Source of the DNA: JAEKLB01 sp050249235
GTDB taxonomy: Bacteria; Actinomycetota; Acidimicrobiia; Acidimicrobiales; CADCSY01
Direction of reading: 5' to 3'
Assembly: GCA_050249235.1 (NCBI GenBank)
Contig: JBFWQW010000042.1
Location: 1 to 22,626 of the forward strand
DNA: 22,626 nt
The notes beneath the pieces are model-generated. The model worked only from the letters and a program-made list of their open reading frames with translations, was not told where the DNA came from and did no database searches. Every line of letters starts with the position of its first letter. The stretch's first letter is position 1. Of the stretch, positions 1-6,380 are shown one piece after another. A program made the position numbers and the translations under genes.

Positions 1-63
1 CACGTCGCGCCGACGCTGCACGACGAGGCAGCGGAATTGATCGCTAGGGAACTGCTCTCGTAG
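1..63 (+). CDS. C-terminal end of an unidentified protein (partial)
   Basis: An open frame enters from the left edge and ends at a TAG at 61-63, coding for about 20 residues that end in DEAAELIARELLS. The acidic and alanine-rich helical ending and the 6-bp gap to the next start codon suggest a real gene in an operon with the HEPN-like gene. Too little is present to name a family. Confidence 0.45.
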   Translation, partial: HVAPTLHDEAAELIARELLS

Positions 64-69
64 CGACTC

Positions 70-930
70 ATGGCCGAGGTCCGCCCGATCAAGATCAGGT
101 ATCCCGCATTCCGACGCTTCGACGCCGCCAGGATCGAAGCCAACAACGCGATGGTCGGGCTCCTGATCGGTACGCGTCTGAGCGCTCATCTCCTGGACAG
201 TCACGCGGGAGCCTTAGTTCTCCTGCCGCAGATCTATCCGCAGGTTCGAGGCGTCGATCTGCTGAATCGGACCGTTGCCGACGCTCAGACGCAGATCTCC
301 CTGTCTGAGGCGCACCTGTCGACAATGGCGATTCCCTTTCTTCAATCCGTCTTCGAGGACCTGGCGACCGAGACGGCTCGATTGTGTGGCCTACGGGGGT
401 TCGCTCCGCTTCCCTCGGAGCGAGGTCAAGGCCTGGAAGGGACGCTCGTGTTCCTCGAGAGGTGCTCGCGCTCGGAGTTCAGCGCAGTCCATCGACATCT
501 CTTCACCTTCCTCAGACACATCCGCAACCAGATCATCCACGGCGGTTCGATGAGCTCGGCGCTCCTCGACACGGAGTGGAGCGGGTTACCTGCAGATGCG
601 AAGGCGCGATGGGTTGCTGTGGCACGTCGCCCGTATCAGATGGGAGGGGACGCCAGCGGGCGAATCGTGCTGGAGGCACCCGAGCTCACCGCTGCCCTTG
701 CCATCGGTAAGCGCATGGCGGTCGAAGTGTCGGGCCACCTTGGTCGTGTCCTCCTCGACCGCGATTGGGCGGAGGTCGTGGCAGATGACTACGACGCGAC
801 CGTCCGTCCACTGACACGCCGATCGACACTCGTGCGTGAACTGCGCTCGTTCGCAAGGCGCGAGTACGGGCCGGTGCAACCCACCGACGCGTCCCTCAAG
901 GCTGCCGTTGCGGCTCGAGGCTTGGCGTGA
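70..930 (+). CDS. HEPN-like domain protein of unknown function
   Basis: The protein has 286 residues and no family name I can assign. The visible signature is R152-N153-Q-I-I-H157, the R-polar-x3-H pattern of HEPN domains, within a predominantly helical stretch (about residues 90-160). In catalytic HEPN proteins this motif forms an RNase site that leaves 2',3'-cyclic phosphate ends; many such proteins are toxins or defence RNases, but others are inactive. No signal peptide or membrane segment is seen. The ATG at 70 has no clear Shine-Dalgarno sequence and follows the previous gene by 6 bp. GC content is lower than in the genes to the right. It faces the permuted tRNA at 932-1007, which ends 1 bp past its stop codon. 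The HEPN assignment rests on one motif and the overall helical look, so it is tentative. Confidence 0.6.
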   Translation: MAEVRPIKIRYPAFRRFDAARIEANNAMVGLLIGTRLSAHLLDSHAGALVLLPQIYPQVRGVDLLNRTVADAQTQISLSEAHLSTMAIPFLQSVFEDLATETARLCGLRGFAPLPSERGQGLEGTLVFLERCSRSEFSAVHRHLFTFLRHIRNQIIHGGSMSSALLDTEWSGLPADAKARWVAVARRPYQMGGDASGRIVLEAPELTAALAIGKRMAVEVSGHLGRVLLDRDWAEVVADDYDATVRPLTRRSTLVRELRSFARREYGPVQPTDASLKAAVAARGLA

Positions 931-931
931 G

Positions 932-1007
932 AAAAGACGGGTTGCTCTTCCCGTTGAGCTACACGCTCGAGAGAGCGTGCCAGGACTCGAACCTGGGTCA
1001 CCCGTTT
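932..1007 (-). tRNA. Candidate circularly permuted tRNA, probable tRNA-Lys(UUU)
   Basis: Read on the minus strand, the order is: anticodon-loop 3' bases AA (1007-1006), 3' anticodon strand ACGGGT (1005-1000), GAC, T-arm CCAGG-TTCGAGT-CCTGG (996-980), 3' acceptor strand CACGCTC (979-973), U73 (972), linker CTC (971-969), 5' acceptor strand GAGCGTG (968-962), TA, D-arm GCTC-AACGGGAA-GAGC (959-944), AA, 5' anticodon strand ACCCGT (942-937), loop CTTTT (936-932). When the halves are joined at the anticodon loop they give a 7-bp acceptor stem, 4-bp D-stem, anticodon stem with a CTTTTAA loop, 4-nt variable region and 5-bp T-stem. U8, A14, G18-G19, R26, U33, purine 37 and the TTCGA T-loop are present. 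U73 and one extra base between positions 26 and 27 are unusual. CCA is not encoded. A scar from tandem tRNA copies is the main alternative; expression is not shown. Confidence 0.6.
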
Positions 1008-1020
1008 TTGCGCTACTCCC

Positions 1021-1073
1021 GGTTGCGATCCGGCAGGCCCGTAGCCAGCAGCTGGATCTCCGATTGTACAACC
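1021..1073 (-). other. Nested inverted repeats upstream of the permuted tRNA
   Basis: The 75 bp between the minus-strand gene ending at 1083 and the permuted tRNA contain nested complementary segments: 1021-1025 pairs with 1069-1073 and 1027-1031 pairs with 1054-1058. The transcript could fold into a leader stem-loop just before the tRNA 3' half. It may guide processing of the precursor or terminate the upstream operon. I see no convincing group I intron core in it. Confidence 0.3.
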
Positions 1074-1082
1074 GCCGTCGGC

Positions 1083-1652
1083 TCAGCCTGATCTCATCCG
1101 AAGCCGGGCGACCATCCGCATCTCGGAGATGACGGACGCGGCAGCCGACCGTCCCTTCCGCCGAGGTACCCCGAGGCGACGTGCCATCACGGCCGTCATT
1201 CGCGCCAACAGCAGCTCGTCCCAGAAGCTGCGGAAGCCCGTGTCCGGGAGTTCGACCAGTACTCGAGGCTCGTTCATCGTGTTCATCAGACGGTCCCCGG
1301 GTTGGCCGGACTGCAGGTACACGCCTCCGCCACTCAGCATCGATTCGACGAGGATCGCCTGCCTCTCGATGCTGAAGCGAAGAATGAGATCCGCCGCGAT
1401 CGGCTGCTCGAACCAGAGCTGGAGAAAGACGACGTCGTCGTCGTCACGCGAACTCGCCCATTGTGACCTTCCGTCGCCAGGCGGCAGGTGGCGGTGAACC
1501 CGGATGAGTTCGGCGAGTTCTGGCCGAGCACTCGTGTCGAGGATGAGTACCGGTAGGAGCCGCCCATCCGCCACGGGACCAGCGATTGCCGCATCGCCGG
1601 CGATCGGTACGACAAGCGCCGGGTCAGCGGTCGTCTTGCGGGGCTTCGCCAT
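1083..1652 (-). CDS. Hypothetical protein
   Basis: The protein has 189 residues with a basic C-terminus (residues about 160-189 are rich in Arg) and no recognisable domain. There is no signal peptide; the middle part (SILRF-like and VFLQLWFEQPI segments) looks like alternating strands and helices of a soluble protein. The ATG at 1652 lies inside the end of the upstream gene and has a GGGAG Shine-Dalgarno 8 bp upstream, so the two genes overlap by 29 bp and are probably translationally coupled. It belongs to the lower-GC accessory block. Its transcript would run on into the permuted tRNA. I do not recognise a family. Confidence 0.6.
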   Translation of the reverse strand: MAKPRKTTADPALVVPIAGDAAIAGPVADGRLLPVLILDTSARPELAELIRVHRHLPPGDGRSQWASSRDDDDVVFLQLWFEQPIAADLILRFSIERQAILVESMLSGGGVYLQSGQPGDRLMNTMNEPRVLVELPDTGFRSFWDELLLARMTAVMARRLGVPRRKGRSAAASVISEMRMVARLRMRSG

Positions 1653-2250
1653 GAGAGTGCTCCCGGAAGATGCCTAGTTGGATCGTCTCCTCCTTGCCGT
1701 GTACATCTCGCGTGACGAAGTCGTACCGCTCCACAGGCCGGCCATCGGTGAGACCGTCGGGGAGCGGAAAGACGAACCAACCTGACACGGCGCCGTTCGC
1801 GTCGAGTCGGACCGGCAACTCCAGGTTCGCGACTTCTGCTGGGACGGTCGAGGCAGGAGACGGGCTCGATGCGCGAACGCGGACGGTCGCCAAGGTGCCT
1901 CGCACGTCATACGTCAGGTGGAGCTCGGCATGAACAATCGAGGTTGGGCTATCGGCCGGATTCGCGAGAACGACGTTGACGCCAACACAACGTCCCTCGT
2001 CGTGTCGCCACGCCATCGAATCGTTGATGTAGACGTCGACGCGCGATTCCCGGCGCGCCTCCTGGCGCTCAGCAAGCGCCAAGGCCTTCTTCGAGGTCCC
2101 GCGGTTTCGAAGTCCGAAGACGACCGAGACGAGCAGCGCGAGCGCTGCGATCACGATCGGAGCGATGTCCACCAAGGTGACAGCGTCTCCGGAGCCCGAG
2201 GAACCCTGCTGACCAACGACGGCAGCTCTGAGGACGGCACGCAACACCAA
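1624..2250 (-). CDS. Hypothetical single-pass membrane protein
   Basis: The protein has up to 208 residues. One transmembrane helix lies at about residues 28-47 (IAPIVIAALALLVSVVFGL) and is followed by a positively charged stretch (RNRGTSKK, then RQEARRESR), which places the C-terminal domain in the cytoplasm. That domain (about 70-195) reads like a beta-sandwich with repeated V-x-V-x-L strands. The start is uncertain: TTG at 2250 or GTG at 2247 would fit a leaderless promoter (TACTCT at 2261-2256), and a GTG just before the membrane helix is also possible. It overlaps the next gene by 29 bp. No known family is recognised; accessory genes of this layout are often defence or stress related, but nothing here proves that. 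Confidence 0.6.
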   Translation of the reverse strand: MVLRAVLRAAVVGQQGSSGSGDAVTLVDIAPIVIAALALLVSVVFGLRNRGTSKKALALAERQEARRESRVDVYINDSMAWRHDEGRCVGVNVVLANPADSPTSIVHAELHLTYDVRGTLATVRVRASSPSPASTVPAEVANLELPVRLDANGAVSGWFVFPLPDGLTDGRPVERYDFVTRDVHGKEETIQLGIFREHSHGEAPQDDR

Positions 2251-2255
2251 CGCGC

Positions 2256-2261
2256 AGAGTA
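2256..2261 (-). promoter_or_regulatory. Putative leaderless -10 element (TACTCT)
   Basis: On the minus strand CTTCTACTCT precedes TTG (2250) and GTG (2247). The TANNNT hexamer ends 5 to 8 bases before these codons, the spacing expected when transcription begins at or beside the start codon. The preceding bases CTTCTAC recur upstream of pknB. Confidence 0.3.
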
Positions 2262-2349
2262 GAAGCGCCTGTTGTGGCGCGTGTCGTGGCGTCGCCCGCG
2301 CCGCGGCGGGCAGCGCGCGGTGTCAGCACGCGCGGTTGTTGCGCGCGCA

Positions 2350-2371
2350 CCGGTAGAAGTCCGGTAGAAGT
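2350..2371. repeat. 11-bp perfect tandem duplication in the gap before tRNA-Leu
   Basis: CCGGTAGAAGT occurs twice in direct contact (2350-2360 and 2361-2371). The minus-strand complement ACTTCTACCGG contains the CTTCTAC string also found next to the promoters of the membrane protein gene and pknB. The remaining sequence between 2262 and 2416 is GC-rich, with GCGC runs, and no gene is seen in it. Confidence 0.5.
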
Positions 2372-2416
2372 CGGCCTGGTTCACGCATCGCGCGTATGCC
2401 GTGACCTGCGAGAACC

Positions 2417-2502
2417 TGGTGGGCGAGGGGGGACTTGAACCCCCACGTCCTTACGGACACTGGCACCTGAAGCCAGCGCGTCTGCCATTCCGCCACTCGC
2501 CC
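2417..2502 (-). tRNA. tRNA-Leu (anticodon CAG)
   Basis: The minus strand gives a complete class II tRNA: acceptor strand GGGCGAG pairing with CTCGCCC, anticodon stem CTGGC/GCCAG around loop TTCAGGT (anticodon CAG, complement of 2467-2469), a long variable arm GTCCGTAAGGAC typical of leucine tRNAs, a T-arm with GGTTCAAGTCC, A73 and an encoded CCA ending at 2417. The lower-GC accessory block begins directly after its 3' end, the usual position for tRNA-targeting integrases. Confidence 0.96.
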
Positions 2503-2567
2503 GAGTGGAGGCGCCAGGGTAGCAACCCTCGCCGGGCGGCCACGAAGGGGTGGGTAGTGTCGCGCCG

Positions 2568-3230
2568 ATGGGCCTCAAGGGGTTCGAGCGCCGCTTGGAG
2601 CGTCTCGTCGAGGGTGTGTTCGCGCGCACCTTCAAGTCGTCGCTGCGCCCCGTCGAGCTCGGTCGCCGCCTGGTGCGGGAGATGGACGACCAGCGCACGG
2701 TGCACGTGGGCGGGGGCGTGGCCGCGCCGAACCACTTCACGATCACGCTCGGTCCGGACGACCACGCCCAGCTGGCCGAGATCGGCGAGAGCGTGGTGCG
2801 GGCGCTCGGCGACGAGGCCCGGGCCCACGCCCGGGCCCAGCAGTACCGCTTCCTCGGGCCGGTGGAGGTGGTCGTGCAGCTCGACCCCGACCTCGGGATG
2901 GGCTCGTTCGGCCTGTCGGCCCGGTTCAAGGAGGGCCCCGGCGGGACGGCCGGCGGCTCGCTCCTGCTGCCCGGCGGCGAGCGCATCAGCCTGGTGGGCG
3001 AGCCGGTGACGATCGGCCGCTCGACCGACGCCGAGATCCACCTGAACGAGACGAGCGTGAGCCGCCGCCACGCCCAGGTGAAGCCGACCGGCGACGGCGG
3101 CTGGATGGTCGTCGACCTGGGCTCCACCAACGGCACCCGGGTGAACGGGGCGGTCGTGACCGAGCGCCGGCTCAACCCCGACGACGCCATCAGCGTCGGG
3201 GACACGGTCATCCGCTTCGAGGCCGGATAG
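2568..3230 (+). CDS. fhaA: FHA-domain protein FhaA (DUF3662 plus FHA)
   Basis: The protein has 220 residues. The N-terminal part (about 1-115, beginning GLKGFERRLERLVEGVFAR) matches the DUF3662 domain that opens FhaA proteins. The C-terminal FHA domain (about 125-215) has G150-R151-S152, S165-R166-R167-H168 and N188-G-T, the residues that hold phosphothreonine. FhaA is a cytoplasmic reader of PknB-type phosphorylation in cell-wall and division control. It is much shorter than the mycobacterial protein because the long linker between the domains is absent. The ATG at 2568 is preferred because it begins the conserved GLKGFERR sequence; an in-frame GTG at 2550 would add six residues. It is first in the fha-pst-rod-pbp operon and sits beside tRNA-Leu. 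Confidence 0.93.
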   Translation: MGLKGFERRLERLVEGVFARTFKSSLRPVELGRRLVREMDDQRTVHVGGGVAAPNHFTITLGPDDHAQLAEIGESVVRALGDEARAHARAQQYRFLGPVEVVVQLDPDLGMGSFGLSARFKEGPGGTAGGSLLLPGGERISLVGEPVTIGRSTDAEIHLNETSVSRRHAQVKPTGDGGWMVVDLGSTNGTRVNGAVVTERRLNPDDAISVGDTVIRFEAG

Positions 3231-3241
3231 GCAGAGGGGCC

Positions 3242-3712
3242 TTGCCCGAACCGCTGCTGGCCATCCTGAAGCTCTGCGCCCTGGCGCTGCTCTATCTGTT
3301 CTTCCTCCGGGTGCTCCGGGCCGTCTGGGCCGAGATCTCCCCCACCCGCATCGCCCCGCCGGCGCCGGCACCGACCCGGGGCCGGGCCGCCCGCCGGGGA
3401 GCGACCAAGCGGGGCAAGGGCGGCGGCAACGCCCTGGTCGTGGTCGAGCCCCTGGCCGAGGCCGGGCACCGCCACCCCCTCGGCGAGGAGGTCACCGTCG
3501 GCCGGGCGGCCGGCTGCACGGTGACGCTCGAGGACAACTACGTCTCGCAGCTCCACGCCCGCCTCTTCCGCAAGGACGGCGCCGTCTACGTGGAGGACCT
3601 CGGCTCGACGAACGGCACCTACGTGAACGGCCAGAAGCTCAACGGCACCGCCCTCGTCAAACGGGGCGACCTGGTGCGCATCGGCAGCACCGTGCTGGAG
3701 GTGGATCCCTGA
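3242..3712 (+). CDS. fhaB: Membrane-anchored FHA-domain protein FhaB
   Basis: The protein has 156 residues: a single N-terminal transmembrane helix (about 5-25), a basic Pro/Ala/Arg linker (about 36-62), and an FHA domain (about 64-156) with G87-R88, S102 to H105 and N124-G125-T126. It corresponds to FhaB (FipA) of other actinobacteria, a small FHA adaptor that is phosphorylated by PknA/PknB and links signalling to the septum and wall. The start is TTG at 3242, preceded by GAGGGG; no ATG in this frame would keep the membrane helix. It begins 11 bp after fhaA and its TGA overlaps the pstP ATG by one base (TGATG). Confidence 0.92.
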   Translation: MPEPLLAILKLCALALLYLFFLRVLRAVWAEISPTRIAPPAPAPTRGRAARRGATKRGKGGGNALVVVEPLAEAGHRHPLGEEVTVGRAAGCTVTLEDNYVSQLHARLFRKDGAVYVEDLGSTNGTYVNGQKLNGTALVKRGDLVRIGSTVLEVDP

Positions 3713-5004
3713 TGGCGCTCGAGCTGCGGTGGGGCGTGGCCACCGACCCGGGACGGATCCGCACCGTCAACGAGGACAGCGTCCACGCCGAGGAGGGGCT
3801 CTGGATCGTGGCCGACGGGGTGGGCGGCCACGCCGCCGGCGAGGTGGCCAGCCAGGTGGCGGTCGAGTTCGTGCGGGCCAACACCGCCGCCCTCGGCCTC
3901 GCCGAAGCGGTCCGCCTCGCCAACCGGGCCGTGCTCGAGCGGGCCGAGGCCGACGTCAACCTCCGGGGCATGGGCACCACGGTCACCGCCGTCGTGCCCG
4001 TCGAGGTGGACGGGGCGGCCCAGCTCGAGGTCGTCAACGTCGGCGACTCGCGGGCCTACCTGTTCCGGGACGGCGAGCTGCTGCAGCTCACCGAGGACCA
4101 CAGCCTGGTGGCCGAGCTCGAGCGGGAGGGTCGCATCACCGCCGACGAGGCCAGGGTCCACCCCCAGCGCAACATCGTGACCCGGGTGCTGGGCAACGAG
4201 CCCGACATCGTGGTCGACGTCTTCTCGCTCGACCCCTTCCGGGGCGACCGCCTGGTGCTGTGCAGCGACGGGCTGTCGAACGAGCTCGAGGAGCGCGAGG
4301 TCGTGGGGGTGCTCGCCCACGAGCGCGACCCCATCGCCGCCGCCGGCGCCCTCGTCGACCTGGCCAACGTGGCCGGCGGGCGGGACAACATCACCGTGGT
4401 CGTGATCGACGTGGTCGACGACGGCGACAAGGCGGCCGTGGCATCGGCCCAGATAGCCGGCGTCCCCGTCGCCCGCCGGTCGTCGCCGCCCGACCCGGAC
4501 CCCGACTCCGACCCCGACCCCGACCCCGGTGCGGGCGCCGGGGGGCAGGGGACGGCCGGGGTGCGGGAGGGGGTCGCCCCCGCCGAGCCGACCGCCGGGG
4601 ACGCCTGGTCGCAGCACCGCCGGCTCACCTGGCGGGCGACGGCGTTCCTCGGCGCCCTGGTGGCCATCGTGCTGGTGGCCGTCGGCGGCACCTGGTGGGT
4701 GGCCCGCAGCACCTACTTCGTGGGCCTCGACGGGGACGACGTGGTGATCTACCGCGGCCGGCCCGGGGGGGTGCTCTTCATCGACCCCACGCTCGAGCTG
4801 CGCACCGGGCTCACCGTCGACGAGATCCCGGCCTCGAGGCGCAGGGCGGTGGAGGACGGCAAGGAGGCGGCCACGCTCGACGAGGCCCGGGACTACGTCG
4901 CCAACCTCGAAGCCCAGCGGGCCCGAGAGCTCGGCACCACCACCACCACGACGACCACTTCGACCTCGACCACGGTGCCGACGGCCGCGGCCGCGGGCCG
5001 GTGA
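3712..5004 (+). CDS. pstP: Membrane PP2C serine/threonine protein phosphatase PstP
   Basis: The protein has 430 residues. The catalytic PP2C domain (about 1-240) shows N20-E21-D22, D35-G-V-G-G-H40, a GMGTT motif, NVGDSRAYL, CSDG with D186, and G-R-D225-N, which together bind the two to three Mn/Mg ions. It removes phosphate from substrates of PknB and from the kinase itself. A Pro-Asp repeat (about residues 260-273) forms a linker, followed by one transmembrane helix (about 309-331) and an extracellular tail of about 100 residues that ends in a run of threonines. The hexamer-like repeat in the DNA at 4490-4530 encodes the Pro-Asp linker. Its stop overlaps the GTG of rodA (GTGA), so translation is probably coupled. 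Confidence 0.95.
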   Translation: MALELRWGVATDPGRIRTVNEDSVHAEEGLWIVADGVGGHAAGEVASQVAVEFVRANTAALGLAEAVRLANRAVLERAEADVNLRGMGTTVTAVVPVEVDGAAQLEVVNVGDSRAYLFRDGELLQLTEDHSLVAELEREGRITADEARVHPQRNIVTRVLGNEPDIVVDVFSLDPFRGDRLVLCSDGLSNELEEREVVGVLAHERDPIAAAGALVDLANVAGGRDNITVVVIDVVDDGDKAAVASAQIAGVPVARRSSPPDPDPDSDPDPDPGAGAGGQGTAGVREGVAPAEPTAGDAWSQHRRLTWRATAFLGALVAIVLVAVGGTWWVARSTYFVGLDGDDVVIYRGRPGGVLFIDPTLELRTGLTVDEIPASRRRAVEDGKEAATLDEARDYVANLEAQRARELGTTTTTTTTSTSTTVPTAAAAGR

Positions 5005-6380
5005 GGAACCCGAGGCGCACCACCGAGCTCGGCCTGGTCGTCCTCGGCGGCCTGATCACCGGCGGGCTGTACGCCCTGGCCAGTCTGGGGCGCACCGCCA
5101 GCCTCCCGGCCAACATCGGGCCCTTCCTCGGCATCGTGCTGGCCCTGATGGTGGGCGCCCACCTCGTCACCCGCCGGCTGGCCCCCACCGCCGACCCGGT
5201 CCTCCTCCCGGTGGCCGCCCTGCTGAACGGCATCGGCTACGTCTTCATCGCCCGCCTCGACCGCGACCTGGCCGGCCTCCAGGCGACGTGGACCGCGCTC
5301 GGCGTCGGGGCCTACGCGCTGACGCTGCTCTCCGTCCGGCGGATCCGCGACCTCGAGCGCTACCGGTACACGCTGATGCTCGTCGGACTCGGCCTGCTGC
5401 TCCTCCCCCTGGCGCCGGTCCTCGGCCGGAACATCAACGGCGCCCGCATCTGGGTGAGCATCGGTCCCGTCAACTTCCAGCCCGGCGAGTTCGCCAAGAT
5501 CGCCCTGGCCGTGTTCTTCGCGTCGTACCTGGTGGAGAAGCGCGAGCTCCTGGGCGTCGCCGCCCGGCGCATCGGGCCGGTGGCCCTCCCCGAGCTCCGC
5601 CACTTCGGCCCGGTGATCCTCGCCTGGGGCGTGAGCCTGGTCGTGATGGTGGCCGAGCGCGACCTCGGGTCTTCGATGCTCTTCTTCGCGCTGTTCGTGG
5701 TCCTGCTCTGGGTCGCCACCGAGCGTTGGTCGTACCTGGCCGCCGGGGGACTGCTCTTCGCACTGGGCGCGGCGGCGTCGGTCCGGGCCTTCGACCACGT
5801 CGGCGCCCGCATCGACGTGTGGCTCGATCCCTGGACCGACGCCGCCGGCCGCGGCTTCCAGATCATCCAGGCCACCTTCGCCCTGGCGTGGGGCGGCATC
5901 GCCGGGACCGGCCCGGGGCTGGGCAGCCCCGACCGCATCCCGGCCGCCGAGACCGACTTCATCTTCGCCGTCGTCGCCGAGGAGCTCGGGCTGCTCGGTG
6001 CGGCCGCCATCGTCGTCGCCTTCCTCACCTTCGTGGGGATCGGCCTGCGCATCGCCCTGCGGGCCACGCGCCCGTTCGAGACGCTGCTCGCCACCGGGCT
6101 CACGACGATCCTCGGCCTCCAGGCCTTCATCATCATGGGCGGGGTCACCAGACTCGTCCCCCTCACCGGCATCACGCTGCCGTTCGTCTCCTACGGCGGG
6201 TCGTCGCTGATCGCCAACTACGTCTTGCTGGCCCTCCTCGTGCGGCTGTCCGCCGGCGACGCCCCGACCGCGGCCTCGAGGACGGGGGCCGGAGAGCCGG
6301 CCGCCGCCGACGCCACCGACGCCACCCACCCCACCGGCGCCGGGGTAGGTGGCGAGGACGAGCCCACGGTCGTCCGGTGA
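5001..6380 (+). CDS. rodA: SEDS peptidoglycan glycosyltransferase RodA/FtsW family
   Basis: The protein has 459 residues, with about ten to twelve hydrophobic helices. SEDS landmarks are visible: NGARIW and FQPGEFAK after the fourth or fifth helix, E-R-D221-L-G-S-S (the Asp essential for glycan polymerisation), AETDFIFAVVAEELG, and P394-F-V-S-Y-G-G-S-S402. It polymerises lipid II at the membrane in partnership with the class B PBP encoded next. RodA rather than FtsW is chosen from its place between pstP and pbpA; sequence alone would not fully separate the two. The C-terminal 45 residues are a low-complexity cytoplasmic tail. The GTG start at 5001 overlaps the pstP stop by 4 bp, and its own stop overlaps the pbpA start by 4 bp. 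Confidence 0.94.
   Translation: MRNPRRTTELGLVVLGGLITGGLYALASLGRTASLPANIGPFLGIVLALMVGAHLVTRRLAPTADPVLLPVAALLNGIGYVFIARLDRDLAGLQATWTALGVGAYALTLLSVRRIRDLERYRYTLMLVGLGLLLLPLAPVLGRNINGARIWVSIGPVNFQPGEFAKIALAVFFASYLVEKRELLGVAARRIGPVALPELRHFGPVILAWGVSLVVMVAERDLGSSMLFFALFVVLLWVATERWSYLAAGGLLFALGAAASVRAFDHVGARIDVWLDPWTDAAGRGFQIIQATFALAWGGIAGTGPGLGSPDRIPAAETDFIFAVVAEELGLLGAAAIVVAFLTFVGIGLRIALRATRPFETLLATGLTTILGLQAFIIMGGVTRLVPLTGITLPFVSYGGSSLIANYVLLALLVRLSAGDAPTAASRTGAGEPAAADATDATHPTGAGVGGEDEPTVVR

Noticed and set aside
932..1007. Two-piece (permuted) tmRNA
   Set aside because: A normal D-stem and anticodon arm are present and there is no tag-coding sequence, so it is tRNA-like, not tmRNA-like.
1008..1082. 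Split group I intron flanking the permuted tRNA
   Set aside because: The leader folds into nested stems, but I could not find a convincing P3-P7 core, and a 3' splice G would give a loop that does not fit a tRNA with a short variable arm.
4893..6329. Long minus-strand open frame opposite rodA
   Set aside because: Its composition is the Gly/Asp/Glu/Arg-rich pattern expected from the reverse of a membrane-protein gene in high-GC DNA.
3729..6380. An 883-codon open frame that could be read as one large protein
   Set aside because: Its first part overlaps pstP in another frame and is an Arg/Gly-rich shadow; only the section from GTG 5001 has protein features (RodA).
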